Source: Armigeres subalbatus (lineage: Eukaryota; Arthropoda; Insecta; Diptera; Culicidae). Taken from it: a stretch of 64,000 nt of DNA. The position numbers and the translations under genes are program-made. Location of the stretch: NCBI RefSeq assembly GCF_024139115.2, contig NW_026943395.1, positions 248,001-312,000 of the forward strand. The letters are read 5' to 3'. Each line of letters starts with the position of its first letter. The stretch's first letter is position 1. Under the pieces are notes generated by a model, which was not told where the DNA came from, did not search any database, and was given only the letters and a program-made list of their open reading frames with translations. Below, piece by piece: positions 22,711 through 34,059 of the stretch.

Positions 22711-24439
22711 AGGTACACCGGGGCAAGTTGAAACGGTTTTTTCAAAGTTGAAATTCGAAGTGCTGTAAAAAAATCACCCTTTGATATATTTTGAATCCGT
22801 TTGCGGTGTTTGCTAGCTCGGGCCAAATATTATACATAAAAAATTAGCAACCTTAACAAACTTTTTTATAAATATTTTTAATATTTAAATTATTTTTTTA
22901 TATGCATCGTTTCAACTTACCCCGCGAATCGGGGCAAGTTGAAACACTGCGTTATACTCAGACGTAAGCTAATTTTGCCGTATTAATAACAAAATGTATG
23001 TACTCAGTGAGACTCAAGAAGCACGAGGTTGGAAAGGTGACTATAATACTGCCAGGATTCGCATAAGAGTCCCATGTAAGTTTTTGACGATTTTGATTTT
23101 CTTTCAGTAATTAGCTTAAAATTGTCTTCTGTTTAAGAAAAACTGATAAAATAGTAGGCTTTGTTCTAGAAATTTTAATACAAATTCCACTTTTGTTGTC
23201 TCATCTTGATATTTACTCTCATAAAAATCAGATTCCAGATTTTGATAGGTACTCTTTTACACAAGAAATAAACTTAAGTATGGTCTATTTAATTGTGGGA
23301 CAATTAACACGGATAAATACGGATAAAGAATATTATGTCAATTTTTTGGAAAGATACCAATTTTTTTTTCAATTTATTAGATTTTTTTGTATTTCTCAAT
23401 GTAAAACAAGTTTGATAAATTCAACAGCAAATTACTCAAGTCAACGAAACTGACATGGGACTCTTATGCGAATAAGGCAGTGTACAACAAAGTCACAAGC
23501 GTATTTTCAGAGACCAAATTCTGGAGAACGCACTGCGTTGAAAATTTATCAAATTGATTTCCTCCTACTGTGACCACTCAGATTACTATTCAGCATGCTT
23601 CATTATTTGGTTCACTTGTATATTGCGCAGTTGATTAATTCGGCTGTATCTTCATCACTAATTACATCAATTAACCAGCCATCACATCTCTCATAAACTC
23701 TTCGATTAGAGAAATAAACAGCTACGTAGTGAAAAATGTAGTTAACGAAATGTTCACATACTCTATGTTTTATTTTTCTGAGAGTCAGTGCTCAGTAGAT
23801 TAAGAATCACAAAACTGCAGTTTAAACATGACCCCTTTTCATTCTAGTGGAGATTGTAGGAGGGTTGCATTCAGGACGGAATGGGCGGAAATTTATTAAA
23901 TTTGGGTTCAGAAGTTTGCGTGTTTTATGTTTTTTGAATGTATGTATTAACGGACCATGATGAATTCTGAAAAAAAATACTTTTAATTGCGAGGGTGACG
24001 TTTTGAATCGTTTGTTTCAACTTGCCCCGCACTACGCATTTCTATTTGCCCCGATGAGTTGAACATGCAGAGCAATATCAAACAACCAAAATACAAAAAT
24101 TAAAACGGGTCTTTCATCGATTTTTCATAATCATTATGCTTATTCAACATTGAATGATTACCTACCGTGAAAATTTGATGAAAAAACTCTTCCAAACATC
24201 GATTTGAGACCTGTTTCATTGACACGTCAAATAGTTGGTTTGTATTTTGCAAAGGGCGAAAAATAAACAATGGCAGGGATTGCTTTTGAAAGCTGCAATC
24301 TTTCGGGAATGGCAGTCAGAAGGAGTGTTTAGGCGAGTAGTTTGTTGAAAAAAATAAACCAGTGCATTCGGTCGTTTCCTATCTGAATTACAGCTTCCGT
24401 TTCAACTTACCCCGCATTTCAACTTGCCCCGGTGTACCT
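22711..24439. mobile_element. 1.7-kb TIR element with repeated GGGGCAAGTTGAAAC motif
   Basis: The ends AGGTACACCGGGGCAAGTTG and the exact complement at 24417-24439 form a TIR of at least 23 bp (26 bp if the flanks are counted), bordered by TA. The motif GGGGCAAGTTGAAAC recurs inside as a hairpin at 22909-22945 and again near 24013 and 24399. No transposase frame was found, so it is a non-autonomous, probably Tc1/mariner-like element. It contains a nested element at 23057-23473. Confidence 0.7.
23057..23473. mobile_element. 417-bp nested TIR element
   Basis: ATTCGCATAAGAGTCCCATG at the left end is matched by the exact reverse complement at 23453-23473 (21 bp). The interior is AT-rich with no domain. 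It is nested in the 22.7-24.4 kb element. Confidence 0.65.
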
Positions 24440-25171
24440 TACATATATCTTCAATAATTAAGACTTTCCTTTACTTAACTTTTGGACGAAAATTTTTAAA
24501 AATTAGGAAAACAGGTTGTTTTTGCAAATATATGGCTTTTGAAGGCACCTGATGAATTATTGATAAAAGCGTCAAAAATTCAAAGTTTTGATTTAACAAG
24601 AGGGCATTATTGGCCATATTTTCCTATATACAGTTCTGATGTGCCATAAGGCACGCTATATAAATCTTCTCGGACGGCGTCATCAGCTTGTGTGTAAACG
24701 CATCATTTACGCGGAGCAAAATACACTGTCGGCGGCCTTATAACTACTTTGTATCATTCTTGTCCGACTTGCAGCGTCTTGCACGTACTCGTCCTATGCA
24801 TTGTATAATCAGGGTGTCTAATCATGAACTACTGTACACAAACAGTATGACTGTTTACGGTTAGTGCGTAGAATATTTTTACGATTTTCCAATGACAGCG
24901 TCCATAGTTCAACTACTGTTTATTTGCCTTTGCAGATAACGTACAGTAGTTGGTGCACTGCTGGAAGAACAAATTGCGGGCTCAAAGCTCTCGGATGTTT
25001 TGATAGATTCGAAAATCGTCATCATTTATAAATACGGATGGTGGCAGGTTTGAAATTAATTTTTTATTTGAATTAAAGCTTTCTTAATGCTATGTGTTGT
25101 TTGGTTAAGGTAATGTACTTAGGCTCATCTTCCTGTTTTCGATGGGGATGATATGAGTAACAAATAGAATA

Positions 25172-25257
25172 CCCAAGTAACATTTTTGGTTTTATAACGG
25201 TCTTCAAAACCATAATTTGCTCTTCATGGCTTCCATAAAACCAAAATGTTACTGGGG
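25172..25257. mobile_element. 86-bp mini-element with CCCAAGTAAC ends
   Basis: The left end CCCAAGTAACATTTTTGGTT and right end (complement CCCCAGTAACATTTTGGTTT) pair over about 23 bp. It shares terminal sequence and GGTTTTAT words with the 3.5-kb element at 27.6-31.1 kb and with 63.57-63.86 kb. Confidence 0.6.
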
Positions 25258-25271
25258 TCTGGTTCTTTCTA

Positions 25272-25396
25272 AAATTACGTAACGCTAAATTTGGTGATTT
25301 TGGACCCCACCCTCCCCCTCGTAACACTTTTTGTATGAAAAGTTTAATTTTTATTGTATGGATCGTAACACTCGGCGTTACAGCGTTACGTAATTT
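25272..25396. mobile_element. 125-bp ACGTAACGCT MITE
   Basis: AAATTACGTAACGCT (25272-25286) is mirrored exactly by AGCGTTACGTAATTT (25382-25396). Inside are the CCCTCCCCCTCGTAACAC and TTTTTGTATGAAAAG phrases typical of a widespread arthropod MITE type. Related but degraded pieces are at about 33275-33580 and 48165-48225. Confidence 0.65.
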
Positions 25397-25439
25397 GTAA
25401 AGGCCCCATATACACTCAGGTTTTTTTTTGCGTTTGGAA

Positions 25440-25605
25440 TTCATTAATTGTTTGGTTAACTTCTCCGGAGATGCAAATCTGATCGAACGTCTGTTCCCCA
25501 TATTAGGGGCAGCTGATCATCGTCCGAGTGCCAACGAGAACCTCTAAGCAAAACTGAGCACTTCCCGTAACACGATAGATCACTTTGACGTAGTGTGCTA
25601 CGGTG
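25440..25605 (+). mobile_element. 5' UTR scrap of RTE-like non-LTR family
   Basis: GCAAATCTGATCGAACGTCT and GGGGCAGCTGATCATCGTCC, then GAGTGCCAACGAGAACCTCT, match in order the complement of the 5' untranslated region of the copy at 17.75-17.92 kb. There is no coding part here. Confidence 0.6.
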
Positions 25606-25854
25606 TAAGATCTACCAAACAGAGCCCTAGCTTATTCCATTTTTCTAGCTAAGGCAATAAGTTGTGGTAATTAAGGATTCGTCGTATTTAGTCCCCGCCA
25701 CCAACAGCAGTCTCAGAAATAAAACATAATTAATGTTAAGTTGCAGACAGTTGAGAGACACGAATTCCTCTTGGTTGAGGTTAAACTGTATGCAGCGGAA
25801 ACAATTAGTTAAAAAAAACCTCAGTACCCGGTCCTAGGCTGTACTGACTGCTGG

Positions 25855-27319
25855 AAAAATTGATTTATTTATTTATTATCAGACTAAGGCCGGAGTGGCG
25901 TGTGCTGCACATAAAAGTCTTCTCCATTCAGCTCGGTCCATGGCTGCACTTCGCCAACCACGCAGTCTGCGGAGGGTTCGCAAATCGTCCTCCACCTGAT
26001 CGATCCACCTTGCCCGCTGTTCACCTCGCCTTCTTGTTCCCGTCGGATCGTTGTCGAGAACCATTTTCACCGGATTACTGTCCACATTCTGGCTACGTGC
26101 CCGACCTACCGCAGTCTTCCGATTTTCGCGGTGTGAACGATGGATGGTTCTCCCAACAGCTGATGCAACTCGTGGTTCATTCGCATCCTCCACGTACCGT
26201 CCGCCATCTGCACCCCACCATAGATGGTACGCAGCACTTTCCTTTCGAAAACTCCCAGTGCGCGTTGGTCCTCCACGAGCATCGTCCAGGTCTCGTGTCT
26301 GTAGAGAACTACCGGTCTAATAAGCGTTTTGTAGATAGTCAGTTTGGTACGGCGGTGAACTCTATTCGATCGGAGAGTTTTGCGGAGCCCAAAGTAAGTA
26401 TGATTTCCTGCCATGATGCGTCTCCGAATTTCTCTGCTGGTATCGTTATCGGCGGTCACCAGTGAGCCCAAGTATACGAATTCTTCAACCACCTCGATTT
26501 CGTCACCACCGATAGAAACTCGTGGTGAGTGGCTTACATTGACCTCTCTTGAGCCTCTTCCTATCATGTACTTCGTCTTCGACGTGATGATGACTAGTCC
26601 AATCCGTTCAGCTTCGCTTTTCAGTCTGATGTAGGCTTCTTCCATCCTCTCAAAGTTACGTACCATGATATCCATGTCGTCGGCGAAACCAAATAATACT
26701 TCGTGAAAATCGTACCACTCGTGTCAATCCCCGCCATTCGTATTACTCACTTCAAAGCGATGTTGAAGAGCAGACACGACCGCCTTTCGAAAGGACTCGA
26801 GAATGCCCCTGAAACTCGAACTACGCACATCACTCGATCCATCGTCTCCTTGATCAACCGTATCAGTTTATCCGGAAATCCGTTTTCGTGCATTAGCTGC
26901 CATAGCTGGTCCCGATCGATTGTATAATATGCGGCTTTGAAGTCGATAAATGATGAATGAAGATGATGTGTGGGCACGTTGTATTCGCGGCATTTCTGCA
27001 ATACCTGACGTATGGCGAACACCTGGTCTGTGGTAGAGCGTTCACCCATAAATCCCGCCTGGTACTGCCCCACGAACTCTCTTGCAATTGGTGTAAGTCG
27101 GCGGCATAAAATTTGGGAGAGTGCCTTGTAGGCGGCGTTCAGCAATGTGATTGCGCGGTAGTTGCTACAATCCAGCTTATCGCCCTTTTTGTACACCGTC
27201 GAGAGTTTTGAGCGCAGACTTACTGCAACTAGGTGGTGGTCAGATTCAACGACGTCGAAGTTGCGGGGATGTAATTCATCGTAAATTATCCTGTCGCAAC
27301 CTGCGACTTGCAATTCCAA
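25855..27319 (-). pseudogene. Deleted non-LTR element with RT and 3' tail
   Basis: On the minus strand a fragment of endonuclease (VVESDHHLVAVSLRSKLSTV) joins directly to the RT box YKKGDKLDCSNYRAITLLNA, so the whole linker is deleted. RT boxes continue (QAGFMGERSTTDQVFAIRQV, FIDFKAAYYTIDR). A further deletion follows, after which the thumb and tail appear: FVYLGSLVTADND, IYKTLIRPVVLYRHETW and IGRLRWAGHVARM (after a frameshift). The 3' terminus is AT-rich (TTTATTTATTTATTA on the plus strand at 25862). It is a diverged relative of the copies at 15.3 and 53.2 kb. Confidence 0.75.
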
Positions 27320-27368
27320 ATTATGCAGTATGAAGCATAAAACATAGCCTTAAAATATAGTATTTAGG

Positions 27369-27423
27369 TTTCGGTGTTGAATTTAATCTGTAGACTAGAA
27401 AACACCTTAATAAAGAATAAAAC
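27369..27423 (+). mobile_element. Mini hairpin retroposon B
   Basis: A 55-bp unit with GGTGTT...AACACC stem and tail CTTAATAAAGAATAAAAC. The flanks ATATAGTATTTAGG (27355-27368) and ATATAATATTTAGG (27424-27437) agree at 13 of 14 positions. It has the same layout as unit A at 18.2 kb. Confidence 0.6.
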
Positions 27424-27606
27424 ATATAATATTTAGGATATTACCTATTATAGATTTTATTTCCACTGTGAAGAGGGTATAACGGCCTCATTTTCCCTCT
27501 CTTTAAATCATAGAGCGTTAGCTTGCTTCGTCCCGAGCAGCAATAGCAGTGACGTCAACAGTTTACAACAAAAAATATTGTTTAGAAAAGGGGTCGATAG
27601 TGCCTT

Positions 27607-30600
27607 CCCAAGTAACAATCTCAATGCTTCGAAGATTTATGCTAGTTTTGTAGAGGTTTTATTACGGCATGTAGAAATGCTTAAAGTTTTATTTTGGTTT
27701 TATTCAGTTGTCATTTAATTAGATCCGCAAGAGTACTTGAGAACTACGTTTTGAATTCCAATATAAAACCACAGCTCTTTAGGTTTTATAATGCTCCTGT
27801 GTTCCTCCTCAGAGCTAAAACATGGAACTGACATAAAGCCAGCAGTTAAGTTATATGTTGGTTTTGATCAAGACTTATAAAAGCTGTCAAGCTTCGTAGA
27901 GTCCTGTAGAAGACCTGCATAGGAATACGAAGCTTGAAACTACTACTATGGATAGAAACTAAATTTTCAGCACAAATTGTTTGACCCACGGAAGTTTTTT
28001 CATTTCGCTTTCAGTCGAGAATGAAAAAAAAACATTAGCAGTTTTTTCTATGTCGTGAATTATGTTGGGAAACTGTTCCGATCTCCATCTCACACACTGC
28101 GAATACATTCATCTTATCGGGAAGTAAAGAAATACGGCACCAATTTCTTCGCTTCTTTTTGTCAACATGCGAACTCCTGCTGAAAAAAAATCACAAATCA
28201 AATACCTTTCCATTGCTTTGCTTTCAATGGGATGAACATCAGAGCCATGAGTTGAAATCCAGGAGCAGTTCCTTATATATTCAAGTCGTTGAAAAACTGT
28301 TCAAACAGCATTTGCTCATGAGGGGTATGAAAATATGTATTCAATCCATACATGCTTTGCCAATTTAACACGAGTAAAACACTTTTATGGTACAAAATAT
28401 ACCATGTAACAATTGCCACTATATGCTTTTTAATTGAAATACTTATTTTAAAAGTACTTGCATTCGATGCCGAGGGCAGAAAAAGTTTGTTTATGATTTT
28501 TTTTATCTGTCTACATTGTCATGTTGTCATTATATATAAAACTACCAAGCTTTAGGTTTGACCAAGATAAAACTTGCTAGTCGTAACATGGTCTTGAAAA
28601 AGGCCAAGATAAAACCTCTAGGTGTTTGAAATGCCCAGATAGGGCCAGTTCAGGAGTGATGGTTATTTAGAGGCATTTTTATGCAATCAAAGTTTTATTC
28701 GAAAAAATGTCGCCGATATGAAAAAAATAATGAATTTCATAATCGAAATATCATACAAATTTCTGTTTCACCTTTTAAACGGTAAAATTGGACATTCTAA
28801 TATGTTTTAGGAACAACTCAACAAACAACGACAAGCTACAATTAAGCATCTAGGTTGAATTATTGTTTATTTGTGATCTTTGTAGCTGAATAAAATGGAT
28901 GCTGAATAATTTGCTAGACAGATGCATTTAATCCAACTAATATTCGACATGCCCTATTTATTTGTTTACTACCTTTATTTGAAGTCGAACTTACGTTTTC
29001 GTTTTATCACATTTCAGCACATTGGGGAAGTTTAACAATGTACTGAACTAATGATTTTTAAAGTTCTCTGTTTGAGTTTGAATAGTAAGTTAATAAGCAG
29101 GCATTAGACATCCTTCTTAACCTTTGTCCTTCTTAACCATTGGATTTAAAATTTATCTGATCTATCGCACAGTGGGAAAAAACATGCTTTTTCAGTTTGA
29201 GAGAAAATCTGGGTTCTAGATCTGGGTAATTTGATTTATAGAAAAATAATGATTTATTTTCAAGACATGCTTTTTATTTTCATGATTTATTAAACTGTCG
29301 GAGATTATAACGAACAAAACTGCTGGAGCAATAAAAAAAATCATGCATTCATGCGGAACTAAATTTACTAAAAGCCGGACATAACGCCGTTGAATAACAT
29401 CGAAAAATTATTGAATCTTTGATGTGTGGAATCCCAATATTATCGCATGGATGTTAATCTTTATTGCGGCGAAATAATTGAAATTATCTTAGCATTTGAC
29501 AATCATATCGCAACCGATTATCGAGAGATTCTGAGGAAGGCCGAATATACATTGATTTTATTTTCATAAATTCATAAATAATAGCATTGGGGACGGATTT
29601 TATTTTATCGTTTATCGACATTATTTTTACATATTTTTCCTAGTGTGCGATGGTTATGACTGGTTGAACAATGGTTGAAATAAAAAATTGTACAGTTATT
29701 AACAAACTGTAGTTTGACAGATCGACTTATTGAATAAGAGTCCAATTATGATTCATATTCAGCAATAAGATTATTTATGTTATGCATTGAGTGAGCCATA
29801 TCTAACAAATCAAGGATGGCGCGGATGACAACGTTACCGGCGGATGATCAAATGACAGCAGTTCGAGACCCGATTTAGGAAAATTTTAAAATGATTATAT
29901 GAAAATAGCAATTGCTTCAAAATACATTCATTGAAGATCTTACTGATGTTACCTTCTATGCGTTATTATTTTCGAAGAATTCACATGTAGCTGAATTGAG
30001 GCTTAGTAAAATGCTTATTAAAGGTTAATCAGTTCAGTTAATAAAGTTGTTTTTCAAAATGAGATGATGTAGTTGTATAACTTCGCCAAAATTGTGTGAA
30101 CAAAGCTTGAACAGAAGTTGTGATAAGAAATAGTACAGACATAATTCAACACAGCGCTGAATTAAATCATCACACTGATGTTAGTTCAACTAGTGAATGT
30201 TTGTTGGGAATTCTTTGATTATTTGATCAACCAAAGTGGTTATTCATTGAAATTATTTTTAAAGTAATTAACTAAGGCAATTAATTAAACTTGAAAAATT
30301 CTAAATAATAACAAATTAACGAAGCGCATTGTTAAAATACTGATTATTTATCATGGTTTCACCATGAAAAATCCCTGGCATGCCTTCAAACATGCATAGA
30401 ACACTCAAAGCCAGATATGAACTTTTATTGAACTGGCTGATAATATTGTCAGATTTTCTGAATATGATACACTGCGCGGCGTTTGTAGTGTTCCCAAATG
30501 GGTACTTGCACAAAACTTCACGCGGCGAATGACTGTCGAAAGGTACGGCCGCGCCAAACGATACACCGCAATGCTATTAACCCATAAGAATCAAGTAAAC

Positions 30601-31111
30601 GGGGTGCAGAAAGCACGGCGGTACCTCTCATGAAGGGTTCGCTGCGTGCAATTTTGAGAAAATCAGGCAATAATTCTTTTATTTTTGTTGTTGACATGTA
30701 ATCCATGTATTGCAGGAAGAAAAGCATATTTTTTTTCGAGTACAAACAATAAACAAATAATCAACTTGAGTGTTGACAACTATTTCATTATCGGCTTATT
30801 TGTTGTTGTATCATAGTCATGAAGTGGTTGTATCATGGTTATATAGTGGTTCTCAAAACCATCAAGTCTAGAGGAGGTTTTATGTTGCATGTTTTATGTG
30901 AGACTTGAAGTATATTATAAAACCGTTGGTTCTGTACTGGAACGCATATTAGGTTTTAATGATTGCAATAAAACTGGGCCAACTGGCTGTAACATGGTTT
31001 TATAGAAATCTACAGGAGGTTGTGGAAACTGCGAGGACTGCATGGAAGGTTTTGAGATTAGGTTTTGAAGAACGCTATAAAACTCTGATACAACCTTAAT
31101 TGTTACTTGGG
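27607..31111. mobile_element. 3.5-kb non-coding element, CCCAAGTAACAAT termini
   Basis: CCCAAGTAACAAT (27607-27619) is matched exactly by ATTGTTACTTGGG (31099-31111). Both ends are enriched in GGTTTTAT/ATAAAACC words for about 300 bp, a subterminal repeat pattern. The interior has no frame above about 75 codons and carries a nested 225-bp MITE at 30446-30670. No transposase is present. The alternative is that the two ends belong to separate short elements of one family. Confidence 0.5.
30446..30670 (+). mobile_element. 225-bp TA-flanked MITE, copy 1
   Basis: The ends TTGTCAGATTTTCTGAATA and (complement) TTGCCTGATTTTCTCAAAAT are imperfect TIRs, and TA flanks both sides. A second copy of identical length and orientation lies at 60637-60861, differing at scattered bases only. 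TA duplication suggests a Tc1/mariner-type source. Confidence 0.85.
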
Positions 31112-31137
31112 TTGTTTTTATATGATGTGATTAAAGG

Positions 31138-31561
31138 CAAGGATGTTATAGATCATTTAGTAATCTGCCTTCGATAATTTAGTAGTTTTGCAATAACTCA
31201 TTCCAGAGGCTAAATTTCAAAATGTGTTGTATGGTAGAGTTCTAGTGCAAAGGTTTATCTACAACTCTGCCTAACAGTTCGTTGGTTGAATTTCACTAAT
31301 AAAGGAACTATAGCGCTAGTAGCAGTAACTTAGACTAAATGATTGCATATTTTGTTATCATTTAGTATAAGTATAGCAACTAGCACCGTAACTCCTGTAG
31401 CAGTGGAATTCGAACATCGATCTGTTAAGAAGAGTTGTAGAAAAAGCTTCGCACTAAAAGTCCACCATACAACACATTTTGAAATTTAGCCTCTGGAATG
31501 AGTTATTGACAAACTACTAAATGATAAAACGCAGATTACTTAATGATCGATAACATCCTTG
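31138..31561. mobile_element. 424-bp fold-back element, copy 1
   Basis: CAAGGATGTTAT...GATCATT at the left is mirrored at the right, and most of the element folds on itself around 31350. The flanks ATTAAAGG and ATTAAAGA agree at 7 of 8 positions. A second copy with a perfect 8-bp duplication is at 56801-57190. The symmetry and 8-bp duplication suggest a hAT-type non-autonomous element. Confidence 0.7.
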
Positions 31562-31847
31562 ATTAAAGAAATAAAAAAGTATGTGTTTCATATGATTGAG
31601 GATCGGAGTGTGCCATGCTGCCGCCGGGCGTTGGAATCCGAATTTTGGCTGATTTCAACGTTTTCGCGTGATTCTAATAGAATGTTGTAGTGCAGATAAT
31701 GTTGCATTGTTCCGCCCTGACCGATTCATTTTTCTGTCGTAGAATCCGCTTTCTCTCGATGGAGTGTACATTTAGTTTCCACTGTGAAGAAGGGTGCATG
31801 GAAGAAAATGCGCGGAGGACGATAAACACCACACCCAACCGGCGGAT

Positions 31848-32117
31848 ATCCAGTTTTCCGCGAGCGGTAATGGCCGCCAGCTTGCCTGCGGGTTAGTCTC
31901 TGATTTGACATTTCTGGAGGTCAACTGCACCCACCGCTCCGAGCATTCTGACCAATGTGGCATAAAAGAAGGTGCTGATTAAGTGAATTCAAGCCTTTTT
32001 ATATACCACATTGATCAAAATTCTCGAACGGTGGGTGCAGTTGACCTCCAGAAATGTCAAATCAGAGACTAACCCGCAGGCAAGCTGGCGGCCATTACCG
32101 CTCGCGGAAAACTGGAT
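31848..32117. repeat. Hairpin with 89-bp perfect arms
   Basis: The arms 31848-31936 and 32029-32117 are exact reverse complements. The pairing continues imperfectly into the 92-bp centre (GACCAATGTGGCATAAAAG against the complement of TATACCACATTGATC). The ends read ATCCAGTTTTCCGCGAGCGG. It forms one nested layer of the 31.83-34.06 kb composite. Confidence 0.85.
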
Positions 32118-32297
32118 TAGATTTTGTAACAATTTTGTATACGAATCTACCAAAACCTGTATAAGAACTGGGCATATGCGAAATTGTTAGATTCTTATAC
32201 AAGTATTGTATAAGAAACTAACAATTTTGTAAGCTTTTCTAACAATATTTGTTTGAGAGCTTACATATTTTGTATAAGAATCTAACAATTTCGCATA

Positions 32298-33976
32298 GAG
32301 TAGAGTGGGGCAAGAGTGTGTGTGTGGCTTCAATCTAACCCCCACTGTCCGGCAGTGGTATTATGGAAGAAAGCTGTCTTCAATAGTCAGCTTTAGCCCG
32401 GAAGTTAGAAGGTGCTAGCTCTACTGCAGCTCCAGTGACCCATTTCAGACTGTCTGGTAACTCCGTCCAGTCCGAGGTCACTTTCACTACCAATAAGCCC
32501 CGCCTGTTTATGCTACCATTATCAATTGGATGATGGATCCATAAACAAACTTCCGGATTTTTTTAATCCAGCGCGCATTTAATTTTGGAATCATATAAAA
32601 ACATATTGAAACAATCTCACCAAATTGATCCAATCACTTCCACGAACAATTTACTTCACTCTTTCAAAGCTATACGGAGTAATTCGATAAATAAGGGATA
32701 AATAACCATCTATCGCTGGTATTATCACACAGCCACACATATTTCACCAAAAACATCCCCGCATACACAAACGACTTCGCGCACTCAATTAAGAAATACA
32801 CTTTATTAAAGGTAAATTCCAAACTTCAAAACACTTTTCAAAATATAAACATCAGCCGAATCTGTTTCTTGCGCGAACGAACAAAAACGTGACAGTAAAT
32901 TCAAAACCAACCATCCGCGCGCATGGCTTGCTACGATCGCATCAGAGTAGAGTGGGGCGAGTACGCACTTAGTTTTCAATCGATCATGTGGCCCTTATGA
33001 AGCTAACTTCTGCATATCAAATCAGTGTCGATGATTCATATACTCTTCCTTTATGTTACCCAGTGGAAAAAATATTGAACATATTGAGATTCGTTTTAGT
33101 AGAACCCTTATTGCAAGACAAGTGAAAAACGCACTCTTAACCCACCGGTGGGGTAAAAGTGCGCATCGGGTGGGGTAAGTAAGAGTACGCATTTATCTAA
33201 TCATGTGCTTTAAATATATACTGACACAAATAAGAGGTAATAACATTTAATTGATGTTTAATGAGCATATATTAGGGAATATTTAAAGATTACGCAACTC
33301 TTAAAGGGGGAGGGGGTCCTAAAAATGTGCACTTTCATACGAAAAACCATTGTTTTTTTATATATACAAAAAACTACAGAGGTAAAAATATATATCAGGT
33401 TACGCGTGGCGTATACAAAGGCATTTTCCTTAAAGAAAGTCCACCAATCACGTAACATAAAATTTGGCTATTTCATCACCCCTCCCCTATCTCACACTAT
33501 TTGTATGAATCCTCTAAAAATTATAAGAATCCTCACACATCTCGCAACCCCTCCCAGCTAAACGTTGCGTAATTTATGAATGTTTTTTTTGATTAAATGG
33601 AATTATCATTTAGATGAAATTGTGGTTTCGTACTATGTTTTGTTATACAACAAGTCCTAATACAATTTCATTATTTCGCTTCAGCGCTTTGTTAGCTAAG
33701 TCCTTTCTAATACCGAATTACTTCAACTTATCCTAAAAACTTGTGATAAATACTAGTTGCGGAAATCCAATTATTTTTAGCAAAATGATCAAAAAGTTAT
33801 CTAACTCCCTCCATATCTCCCTTGTTGTTTATTCAAATCGTTTACAATTACACATGATAAAAGTTGGCCAGAATACCTGTCAAACTGACGCAGTGCTGCT
33901 AGTTTATCTTTTTTTATTACTTCAAAAAATCGAAAACGTACTCTTACCCCACGCGCACTCTTGCCCCACTCTACTC
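32298..33976. mobile_element. 1.7-kb TIR element, GAGTAGAGTGGGGCAAGAGTG ends
   Basis: GAGTAGAGTGGGGCAAGAGT at the left and its exact complement at the right are flanked by TA. The motif recurs internally at about 32946 (AGAGTAGAGTGGGGCGAGTA) and in partial form near 33155. A related empty site CATATGCG occurs in the left flank at 32170-32180. It is non-coding and includes an ACGTAA-type MITE remnant at about 33275-33580. Confidence 0.65.
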
Positions 33977-34059
33977 TATGCCCAACTCTTATACAGGTTT
34001 TGTTAGATTCTTATACATAATTGTTAGAAAATCTAACAACCGCCGGTTGGGTGCAGGCG

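Larger units (their letters stand above)
31831..34055. mobile_element. Composite nested inverted-repeat element
   Basis: ACACCCAACCGGCGG at 31831-31845 is matched inverted by CCGCCGGTTGGGTGC near 34041-34055. Between them lie the 89-bp-arm hairpin, a palindromic AACAATTTTGTATAAGAATC-type segment (32118-32295 and 33982-34035) and the 1.7-kb element. No protein is encoded. Confidence 0.5.

Noticed and set aside
25073..25501. 142-codon minus frame at 25.1-25.5 kb
   Set aside because: It crosses two MITEs and a non-LTR 5' UTR scrap, so it is a chance open frame.
29800..29885. B-box-like CAGTTCGAGACCC near 29.87 kb as a SINE or tRNA
   Set aside because: There is no A box, cloverleaf or known SINE body, and the match is too short.
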